Part shown: piece after piece, positions 1-5,812 of the stretch
Layout: every line of letters begins with the position of its first letter
Position numbering within the stretch: the stretch's first letter is position 1
Assembly (NCBI GenBank): GCA_024635465.1
Contig: JAGXIS010000086.1
Coordinates: 1-5,812 of the forward strand
DNA from: Bacteroidota bacterium
Lineage (GTDB): Bacteria > Bacteroidota > Rhodothermia > Balneolales > Balneolaceae
Direction of reading: 5' to 3'
DNA: 5,812 nucleotides
Translations under genes and position numbers: made by a program
Notes under the pieces: generated by a model
What the model saw: the letters and a program-made list of their open reading frames with translations, nothing else
The model's database searches: none
What the model was told of the DNA's origin: nothing

Positions 1-345
1 ATGGATGGAACCAGTCTTTATCAAGCAGTTGCAGCTGTATTTATTGCTCAAGCTTTGGGAATGGATCTTACTATTGCCCAACAACTTACGATTGTATTAA
101 CGGCTACGGCAGCTTCGATTGGGGCTGCAGGTGTTCCGGGAGCGGGCATCATCATGCTTGTCATTGTTCTTCAGTCTGTGCAGGTTCCAATTGAGGGCAT
201 AGCACTGATCTTGGGCGTTGATCGCATATTAGATATGGCTAGAACGGCTGTAAATATTACCGGAGATGCTGCTGTATCCGTTGCAGTAGCCCATACAGAA
301 GGCAAACTTGGTGCTCTTCATTTTGATGATGAAGATTCAGAATGA
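1..345 (+). CDS. C-terminal part of a Na+-coupled dicarboxylate/glutamate symporter (DAACS family), 5' truncated by the window
   Basis: This is the last 114 residues of an inner-membrane secondary transporter that imports acidic amino acids or dicarboxylates with sodium or protons. The first codons read MDGT, the inside of the family's NMDGT motif in TM7, so base 1 is internal and not a true start. Family members are usually 400-450 residues, so roughly 300 are missing upstream. Residues 38-53 form the HP2 hairpin ([16 protein letters not shown]). Residues 74-89 are the TM8 binding helix, with D74, D78, R81, T82, N85 and D89 at positions matching D390, D394, R397, T398, N401 and D405 of archaeal GltPh. 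The arginine at the R397 position binds the substrate side-chain carboxylate in GltPh, which favours an acidic substrate over a neutral one. The protein ends in a short acidic tail (DDEDSE). The exact substrate and coupling ion cannot be read from this fragment. Confidence 0.93.
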   Translation: MDGTSLYQAVAAVFIAQALGMDLTIAQQLTIVLTATAASIGAAGVPGAGIIMLVIVLQSVQVPIEGIALILGVDRILDMARTAVNITGDAAVSVAVAHTEGKLGALHFDDEDSE

Positions 346-401
346 AACTTATTGAGTTAAAACGTGTTTTATGACTAAGGCTTTAAACTGAATCAGATCA
401 A

Positions 402-1327
402 ATGACCATTATTTACTTTTTTATTGTTCTATTAAGCATCTTTTCAATTGATAATAACCGATCGATAGATTCTGAAAATATTGATCCTCCTTTAAATAAG
501 GACTCAAGTGAGTACCTGTTGGAGGAAGGTATTGAAGCTTTTTATGATACGGACTGGGTTGCCTCATCAGCAATTTTCGACAGAATGAAATTGAACTCTC
601 CTGATGATCCGAGACCCTATTTCTTCGAATCGATGATGCCTTTTTTTGAATATTTTCTTGTTAATCCCACCGAAGAATTGGCGGATCAATTTTTAAATCT
701 GTCAGAAAAAGCTGTAGATCTTAGTGAAAAGAAATTATCCAATTCGCCCAATGACACAACTATGGTGCTTCTACTAAGTGGATTGCATGGTTATCGAGGA
801 TTGGTGGCTGCCGACCAAGATCGTCATCGAATTGCACTAAGCAGTGGTCTTACAGGATTCAATTATACCCGTCAACTATTGTCGCTGGTGGCGACAGGCC
901 GGATGCCAGAATTGGCAGAGGCATGTTTTATTATATGATTGGCAGTATACCGAGTGGCATGAGATGGGCGTCAAATATGGTTGGGTTACGCGCTTCGATA
1001 GAAGATGGTTTTAATGAATTAAAAATGGCTGCTAAAAGTGATTCATATATAAGTAATGATGCAAAAATGATGCTCATGTATCTATATGAAAAAGAGGAGA
1101 GATACGAAGAATCACTGAATTACGCTGTTCAATTAACGGAAAAACTACCGGATAATGTAATATTTCTTTATAAAAAAGCCGGATTATTTGAACAACTTAA
1201 CAATATGGATGATGCTCTTGACGTATATAAAGAGATTATCCGAAAAGATAATCCAAGATTAGAGAGTGTAACGGTTATGAGTGAAAAAAAAATCAGAGAA
1301 ATCGAAAAATTAACACTGAATTATTAG
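402..1327 (+). pseudogene. TPR-like repeat protein, split by an apparent -1 frameshift near base 888
   Basis: Two overlapping reading frames make up one apparent gene. Frame one runs 402-938 (178 codons). Its ATG at 402 is the only start after an in-frame stop at 384. It opens with a hydrophobic segment (residues 3-15) that could be a weak signal peptide or anchor, although basic N-terminal residues are lacking. Helical, TPR-like sequence follows, for example around residues 38-75. The second frame is open well before its first ATG at 923. Read from 890 it gives GDRPDARIGRGMFYYMIGS, which resembles the D-A-x-x-G-x-G-x-x-Y-Y helix found in TPR proteins of this kind, and it continues to a stop at 1327. 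The tail of frame one after L162 (VATGRMPELAEACFII) looks out of frame. Restoring one base near 888 would give about 308 residues ending in two TPR-like units (roughly 968-1118 bases in from the first ATG being too far, so judged at bases 1058-1250). No function can be assigned. It may be a real pseudogene or a sequencing error. Confidence 0.72.
880..896 (+). repeat. Short perfect hairpin at the frameshift point of the TPR gene
   Basis: GTCGC at 881-885 and GCGAC at 891-895 are exact reverse complements around the five-base loop TGGTG. The flanking T880 and A896 extend the stem to six pairs. The place where the reading frame must change (about 887-890) falls in the loop. Such a GC-rich stem could promote replication slippage or a base-calling compression. 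No classical slippery heptamer lies just upstream, so programmed frameshifting is not supported. Confidence 0.55.
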
Positions 1328-1355
1328 CATATAATCGAATAAATATTAACTTTAT

Positions 1356-1359
1356 AGGA
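1356..1359 (+). promoter_or_regulatory. Possible weak ribosome binding site for the GTG start at 1363
   Basis: AGGA ends three bases before the GTG codon at 1363, which is closer than the usual 5-9 bases. No better site precedes the in-frame ATG codons at 1387 and 1393. It therefore gives only slight support to the GTG start, and bacteria of this group often start genes without a Shine-Dalgarno sequence. Confidence 0.25.
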
Positions 1360-1362
1360 TAA

Positions 1363-3891
1363 GTGATTCGAGATCATTGCATCTTAATGCCTATGCAAAA
1401 ACGGTTACCAGAGAAGCACTATTTTAGATTACCAACATTTATATTACTGATTTTGCTCAGTGCAGCACCCGTATGTTTTGCGCAAATAGCTATTACAGAA
1501 AGTAAACCGATAGATATTCGCTTCTCATTAGATCAAACAACCATCAGTAATTCAGGCATCAATGTATCCATGTATGAGTTATTGGATATACATGGGGCAT
1601 TAGATCAACCTGTTTCAAACAGTGTGGTACCTTATTCAGATCAGACTGATGGCAATCCCTTTTATTATATATCTGATGAATCCAGGTATATCTATCCCGG
1701 GAGGATTCAATCCAGAGAAACAGAAGAAGCGACATTTTTTTCCTTATCTGTAAACAATGAAAGTGACCGTGCAATTAGTAGCATGATGATGGCTTTCGAT
1801 TTTATCTATAATCTGACCGATCTAGAGAAAGATTATGCTCTTATTCTTTCCTATAGGGTAAATGGCAATCAATGGAGAAACGTTACCGGTAGTACATTCA
1901 GGACAGAGAATTTGAGTGCAGTAAGTGAGGATTGGAATACCTTTTCCATGCAATTAAATCTGACAGATATCTTTTTGAGAAAAAATGATAATCTGGATTT
2001 AAGATGGGAATTTAGTGGTTTTGATCAAGATGAAATTGAATCCATGGTACCACTTGCAATTCAACGTGTTGAGATCTACCCTGAAAATCCCAGTTTTCAG
2101 TCTATTCAGCGAGGAGAACTTATTATTACAGAAATTCTGACTTCATTTGATGTAGATGGAATGCCCGTGGAATACATTGAAATATTCAATACGAGTGAGA
2201 ATCCCATACCCTTAAAAGGTCTTGAATTGAAAAGCGCCGAAGGATCTGTTGTAATACAAAGAGATCTCGATGTTGCTCCTTATGAAACAGTAGTCATCTC
2301 AAATGTCGATCTTTCCGGATTTAGCGGAGTGGGTACATATTATCACTATGAGGGGAGCATATTACTCTACAGTTCCGGAAGAGTTGAAATTATTCGGGAT
2401 GATGAAATTCTTTCCAGAGCTGCATATGAATCAACTGAACCCGGAGTTTCACTGGAGTTAGATCGGGTGGCAAACGCAATCAGCGGTTATACAAGTCTTC
2501 AGAATCTGAATCCATCGGAAAATTTACTGATTCAGGACTTAAAAGGGTCGCCGGGTGAGTTAATGAGTACGATTCCTCTATATTCAAGAACTTTAGATAG
2601 ACGAGGTTGGTATTTTATTACGCCCCCCGGGCAAATTTTGGAAAGATTAAACAGGCACCCTTCTCTTGAATTTTTCGAATTAAATGGAAGATCTATAGCG
2701 ATTGGTCAAATCGGACCCTTCAAACCGATTATGGTATTTAAATCTGATGACAATCCAATTACACTCTATGTAGAAAAGGTTGATTTACCACCCAGTGATA
2801 GGGGAATTAGGTCACAAAATGAAAAGAGAGACTTAAGAGTTGCGTCTTTCAATGCTCCGGATGCAACTAATTTATGGTCTGTAGCTGCTGAGGGTGAGCA
2901 GAAAATGGCCCCCTTGGTACAAGTATGGGATGAGACGAGTCAACAGTTCCAAATGAGGTTTATTAATAGCGATCAGATAGTGGGGTGGAGTCCTTTTTTA
3001 CTCAATAGTGATCTGAGTGCCAATCTGGAGTTGAATACTGAAAGTTATCAAGCCGGAACCATTGATTTAAATCGATACATTCCATTGAATCTTTTTGAGG
3101 GGAGTGGAAATAATAGAAGAAAAGTTGATGAGGTGATCCTGGGCTTTATGGATCATCAACAACTTAACGGCAATGTATCTTATAATTTACCGAAATTGAG
3201 TGGGACTTTTGAGCATGAAAATGCTCTTCCGAATAAAAGTACTCTTTATCTCACCAGTCCGGAATCTAAATTCAGAGCAAATTCTTTTGTTCAACTTTCA
3301 AATGAGTTTAACCAACCCAGAAATGTAGGACTCGGTTTTGATCCTATTCCGGGGAGTAGTGGTCCTGCTACTTTAGAATGGTCACTTGAGTTTGATATCC
3401 CTGATGATTGGAATATTAAACTAGAGGACACTCAAACAGGAATTGTTGTGGACATGAGAGAAGTTAATAATTACAGGTTTCGCTATACAAGTCAAGAGGT
3501 AGAAGAAAATGCAAATACAGTTGTTGAGGGATTAACAAATTACATTCCCAAAGAACGAAATCGATTTACTGTAACCGTGGAAAAAAATGAACCATTGGTT
3601 CAGGCAGATTTAGATGATGAAAAACCCGGAAGCATAGAACTTCGGCAAAATTATCCCAATCCATTTAATCCTGCAACCAATATTACTTTTTACCTGCCGG
3701 AAGAAAGAAACGTGAGGGTAGGGGTTTACAATATCGTTGGTCAACAAGTATCTCTGCTCATCGATGATGTACTACAGGCCGGGGAACACTCTGTAGTTTG
3801 GGATGCGGCCAATAATCCAAGTGGTATATATATTGTGCAGATGGAAACCGGGAGTCGATTATTAACACGAAAAATTACATTGATTAAATAG
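1363..3891 (+). CDS. Large secreted protein with lamin-tail-like domain and C-terminal T9SS sorting domain
   Basis: The protein is about 842 residues, probably exported by Sec and then passed through the outer membrane by the type IX system, for surface attachment or release. Residues 11-40 look like a signal peptide: basic and polar residues, the hydrophobic run FILLILLSAAPV, then a likely cut after CFA before Q41. Residues 50-245 look like beta-sandwich sequence with NQWRN near 169 and LDLRWEF near 211; I cannot name this domain. Residues 250-398 resemble a lamin-tail domain (GELIITEIL at 251, then VEYIEIFNTSENPIPLKGLEL, ending near a GSPGE motif). Residues 587-740 resemble a module common in T9SS cargo, with EDTQTG at 688-693 and RFTVTVE at 734-740. 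Residues 755-842 are the sorting domain, with NYPNPFNP at 763-770 and the ending SGIYIVQMETG, then RKITLIK. No catalytic motif is visible. The first codon is GTG at 1363; ATG at 1387 or 1393 would give a more typical signal peptide. The gene lies 35 bases after the TPR gene and 5 before the reductase gene. Confidence 0.87.
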   Translation: MIRDHCILMPMQKRLPEKHYFRLPTFILLILLSAAPVCFAQIAITESKPIDIRFSLDQTTISNSGINVSMYELLDIHGALDQPVSNSVVPYSDQTDGNPFYYISDESRYIYPGRIQSRETEEATFFSLSVNNESDRAISSMMMAFDFIYNLTDLEKDYALILSYRVNGNQWRNVTGSTFRTENLSAVSEDWNTFSMQLNLTDIFLRKNDNLDLRWEFSGFDQDEIESMVPLAIQRVEIYPENPSFQSIQRGELIITEILTSFDVDGMPVEYIEIFNTSENPIPLKGLELKSAEGSVVIQRDLDVAPYETVVISNVDLSGFSGVGTYYHYEGSILLYSSGRVEIIRDDEILSRAAYESTEPGVSLELDRVANAISGYTSLQNLNPSENLLIQDLKGSPGELMSTIPLYSRTLDRRGWYFITPPGQILERLNRHPSLEFFELNGRSIAIGQIGPFKPIMVFKSDDNPITLYVEKVDLPPSDRGIRSQNEKRDLRVASFNAPDATNLWSVAAEGEQKMAPLVQVWDETSQQFQMRFINSDQIVGWSPFLLNSDLSANLELNTESYQAGTIDLNRYIPLNLFEGSGNNRRKVDEVILGFMDHQQLNGNVSYNLPKLSGTFEHENALPNKSTLYLTSPESKFRANSFVQLSNEFNQPRNVGLGFDPIPGSSGPATLEWSLEFDIPDDWNIKLEDTQTGIVVDMREVNNYRFRYTSQEVEENANTVVEGLTNYIPKERNRFTVTVEKNEPLVQADLDDEKPGSIELRQNYPNPFNPATNITFYLPEERNVRVGVYNIVGQQVSLLIDDVLQAGEHSVVWDAANNPSGIYIVQMETGSRLLTRKITLIK

Positions 3892-3896
3892 TATAC

Positions 3897-4718
3897 ATGC
3901 AGTTCAAAACAGCGCAAGATGTGAATGTACCCGAAATAGGAGTTGGTACATACAAACTTTACGGTAAAGAGTGTAAAAACGTAGTGATTGATGCTCTAGA
4001 AATTGGTTACAGGCATATTGACACTGCCCAGATCTATAAAAATGAAGTTGAGATTGGGGACGCACTTAAAGCAACAGATGTTGAACGAGAAGACATATTT
4101 TTAACCACAAAATTGTGGCATACCAATCTAGATTATGATGATGTATTGCAATCTGTAGAGGAGAGTCTTCGTCAATTACGAACACCCTATGTGGATCTTT
4201 TATTGATACATTGGCCGAATCCACAATTTCCACTTCTACAAACTCTTGAAGCCATGTTATCCCTTCGAGATCAGGGAAAAGTAAAACAGATTGGTGTAAG
4301 TAATTTCCCACTGTCGATGGTTAAAGAGGTGATCGAAAATTTCAGAATTCCTATTCTTACCAATCAGGTGGAATATCATCCATTTTTAGGGCAGTTTGAT
4401 CTTCTGGATTACAGCTATGATGGTGATTTTTTGGTAACTGCATACAGTCCGCTAGCTCAGGGAAGGGTCATAAATCATGAAGAATTGATATCTATTGGTA
4501 AAGAATATGGAAAAAGTGCTGCCCAAATTTCACTTCGATGGCTTATTGAACAAGAAAATGTAGTTGTTATTCCAAAAGCCTCAACTCAGGAAAAATTAGT
4601 TGAAAATCTTGACATATACGATTTTGAACTTTCTGATGAACATTTTGAGGTGATTGATCAACTCGAGAAAAACAATAGAATAGTAAATCCAACATTTGCT
4701 CCGGATTGGGAGTCTTGA
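3897..4718 (+). CDS. Aldo/keto reductase, DkgB-like (2,5-diketo-D-gluconate reductase/methylglyoxal reductase type)
   Basis: This is a cytosolic NAD(P)H-dependent oxidoreductase of 273 residues, the usual length for the small bacterial aldo/keto reductases. It has the full catalytic tetrad D42, Y47, K72 and H105, within GYRHIDTAQIY, TTKLW and LLIHWP. The cofactor-pocket motifs GVSNF (133-137), NQVEYHP (156-162), YSPLAQG (183-189) and IPKAST (225-230) are all present. The overall pattern and the ending RIVNPTFAPDW match E. coli DkgB (ending RLVSPEGLAPEW) as I recall it. DkgB reduces 2,5-diketogluconate and small aldehydes such as methylglyoxal, but family members are promiscuous, so the substrate here is unknown. 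In the 2'-phosphate pocket the usual S271 and R276 (AKR1 numbering) appear as A228 and K233, which may change NADPH preference. The start lies five bases after the stop of the secreted-protein gene, with no Shine-Dalgarno, suggesting co-transcription. An in-frame alternative start is not needed, because the first residues align with the family N-terminus. Confidence 0.93.
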   Translation: MQFKTAQDVNVPEIGVGTYKLYGKECKNVVIDALEIGYRHIDTAQIYKNEVEIGDALKATDVEREDIFLTTKLWHTNLDYDDVLQSVEESLRQLRTPYVDLLLIHWPNPQFPLLQTLEAMLSLRDQGKVKQIGVSNFPLSMVKEVIENFRIPILTNQVEYHPFLGQFDLLDYSYDGDFLVTAYSPLAQGRVINHEELISIGKEYGKSAAQISLRWLIEQENVVVIPKASTQEKLVENLDIYDFELSDEHFEVIDQLEKNNRIVNPTFAPDWES

Positions 4719-4822
4719 TCGAACGGATGTCGCAAAAGTAAAGAGAGATTAGATATCACCAGGCACTATCTTTTAAATTTAAATCTTATGTTAACCCTGT
4801 TCTAATTAAAGGATATTGCTAA
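4719..4822 (+). other. Intergenic region before batB
   Basis: This 104-base AT-rich gap is the longest non-coding stretch in the window. It contains a perfect 12-base AT palindrome (TTTAAATTTAAA, 4772-4783) and the batB ribosome binding site near its end. I see no GC-rich hairpin followed by a T run and no clear match to a -33 TTTG / -7 TAnnTTTG Bacteroidota promoter. Its size suggests a transcription boundary between the reductase gene and batB, but this is an inference from spacing. Confidence 0.4.
4808..4813 (+). promoter_or_regulatory. Ribosome binding site of the batB-like gene
   Basis: AAAGGA lies nine bases before the ATG at 4823. It is the clearest Shine-Dalgarno-like site in the window and fixes the start of the VWA-protein gene. 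Confidence 0.6.
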
Positions 4823-5812
4823 ATGATTTGGGAAAACAGTTCCTACTTATGGTTGTTGCTTTTACTTCCGCTGATTTATGGTGGATACTATTGGTATAAG
4901 CAGAGAATTATTGACAAGAGAGCGTCTTATTTCGATGATCGACTTCTGAATCAATTGTTGATGAATCATTGGAAATTTGGCGATAAAGTTCGATTGTATG
5001 CACTTATTACGGCAGCACTCTTTTTTATACTGGCCCTTGCCGGTCCTAAAATCGGTACTGAAGTTAGAGAGATTCAAAAGAGGGGTCTCAATTTAATGGT
5101 AGCGCTCGATCTTTCGAGGAGTATGAACGCGGAAGATCTGAATCCAAACCGGTTGAGTAAGGCTAAATTCGAGTTGAACAGATTAATTAATCGATTACAA
5201 GGAGACCGTGTCGGGTTAATTGTGTTCACGGATGAAGCATTTATTCAGGTACCGCTCACTACAGATTATTCGGCATTTAGAATGTTGATGGACATTGCCA
5301 ATACGGAACAAATGCCATCAAATGGGACTAATTTCAGATCGGCTATGCTGAAATCTATAGAAGCTTTTGAATCCATTGATAATCAAAACAATGCAGCTAA
5401 CGTTCTTCTTTTTATGGGAGATGGGGAAAATCATGGACCCAGTTATGATTCAGCTTTAAATAGTTTAGTTGAAATGGGTGTATTTGTATTGACTGTTGGT
5501 TTAGGAACTCCTGAAGGTGGTCCCATCCCACTATACACTACGGGTGGACAATTAACCGGTTACGCGCGAGATGCTGATAATAATACAGTAACTACCCGCT
5601 TGGGATCTGAAACCATGAGAGATATTGCAGAAAGAGGCAGAGGAGAATATTACGAGATACAGAGTGGAAGTGATAATATTGAACCCTTTTTTTCCAAGTT
5701 GGATGAACTTGAAAGAGGTGAATATTCGACTCAGGAATTTGCTGATTATAAAAACCGGTATCAGATTTTACTGATTATTGGGTTATTCTTTTTTATGTTC
5801 TCCCTATTTTTC
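4823..5812 (+). CDS. batB: BatB-type VWA-domain membrane protein, 3' truncated by the window
   Basis: An ATG at 4823 opens a frame with no stop through the end of the window (330 codons seen). The product is an inner-membrane-anchored von Willebrand factor A protein of the Bacteroides aerotolerance (Bat) group. TM segments lie at about 8-25 and 58-74, the VWA domain at about 89-290, and a third TM starts near 314 and is cut off at 330. The metal-binding MIDAS motif is intact: D96-x-S98-x-S100 in LDLSRSM, T169 in SNGTNF, and D200 in FMGDGEN. BatB rather than BatA is favoured by MNAEDLNPNRLSKAK (101-115), the GLGTPEGGPIP stretch (226-236), the following D-x-x-N-x-x-V-T-x-L segment, and EFADYKNRYQ before the last TM. 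Family members are about 320-350 residues, so little is missing. Bat proteins are linked to oxidative-stress tolerance and usually sit beside a MoxR ATPase, a DUF58 protein, BatA and TPR proteins, but the gene directly upstream here is a reductase. The molecular role of the family is not well established. Confidence 0.9.
   Translation, partial: MIWENSSYLWLLLLLPLIYGGYYWYKQRIIDKRASYFDDRLLNQLLMNHWKFGDKVRLYALITAALFFILALAGPKIGTEVREIQKRGLNLMVALDLSRSMNAEDLNPNRLSKAKFELNRLINRLQGDRVGLIVFTDEAFIQVPLTTDYSAFRMLMDIANTEQMPSNGTNFRSAMLKSIEAFESIDNQNNAANVLLFMGDGENHGPSYDSALNSLVEMGVFVLTVGLGTPEGGPIPLYTTGGQLTGYARDADNNTVTTRLGSETMRDIAERGRGEYYEIQSGSDNIEPFFSKLDELERGEYSTQEFADYKNRYQILLIIGLFFFMFSLFF

Noticed and set aside
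358..371. Inverted repeat TAAAAC-GT-GTTTTA shortly after the symporter stop, considered as a terminator
   Set aside because: The stem is almost entirely A/T with a tiny loop and is not followed by a T run, so a rho-independent terminator is not supported.
915..935. Programmed -1 frameshift at the T-rich stretch in the overlap of the two TPR frames
   Set aside because: The heptamer does not fit X-XXY-YYZ, and a shift here would leave the out-of-family residues VATGRMPELAEA in the product; the change must occur earlier.
1330..1335. TATAAT hexamer before the secreted-protein gene, considered as a -10 box
   Set aside because: No -35-like hexamer sits at suitable spacing (TTAACA at 1310-1315 is only 14 bases away), and Bacteroidota-type promoters use a different consensus; such hexamers are common by chance in AT-rich DNA.
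1559..1774. Open frame on the - strand, 71 codons
   Set aside because: It lies wholly inside the secreted-protein gene, has no recognisable motif and low-complexity His/Cys-rich content typical of an antisense shadow.
4066..4311. Open frame on the - strand, 81 codons
   Set aside because: It is antisense to the conserved catalytic region of the aldo/keto reductase, so it is a shadow frame.
4772..4783. Perfect palindrome TTTAAATTTAAA before batB, considered as an operator
   Set aside because: It is built only of A and T, short, and single-copy, so chance is a sufficient explanation.
4862..5077. Open frame on the - strand, 71 codons
   Set aside because: It is antisense to the N-terminal transmembrane part of the BatB-like gene, whose + strand frame is clearly a known family.

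Overview
The window looks like chromosomal DNA of a low-GC, Bacteroidota-related bacterium. The best guess is the Balneolaceae/Rhodothermia lineage or a close relative. The strongest clue is the C-terminal type IX secretion (T9SS) sorting domain with the motif NYPNPFNP in the large secreted protein. The BatB-type aerotolerance protein and the scarcity of strong Shine-Dalgarno sequences fit the same group. The lineage is an inference from these traits, not a database result. All genes lie on the + strand and are closely packed; no stretch over 300 bases lacks a gene.

Layout. Bases 1-345 are the last 114 codons of a sodium-coupled acidic amino acid/dicarboxylate symporter (DAACS/GltP type); its start lies before the window. 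Bases 402-1327 hold a TPR-type protein gene of unknown function that appears broken by a single -1 frameshift near base 888, inside a small perfect hairpin. Bases 1363-3891 encode a large secreted protein of about 842 residues, with a signal peptide, a lamin-tail-like domain and a T9SS sorting domain. Five bases later, 3897-4718 encodes an aldo/keto reductase resembling E. coli DkgB. After a 104-base gap, a gene with a clear ribosome binding site begins at 4823 and runs off the window end. It encodes a BatB-type membrane-anchored VWA protein, of which 330 residues are visible.

How the genes fit together. The TPR gene, the T9SS cargo gene and the reductase gene are spaced 35 and 5 bases apart and could be one transcription unit. 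Their functions do not obviously form one pathway. The symporter upstream and batB downstream look like neighbouring units; batB probably starts or continues a bat (Bacteroides aerotolerance) cluster beyond the window. I see no RNA gene, mobile element, CRISPR array or convincing novel system. The points most worth a second look are the frameshift with its hairpin, the uncharacterised T9SS cargo protein, and the absence of a batA gene directly before batB.
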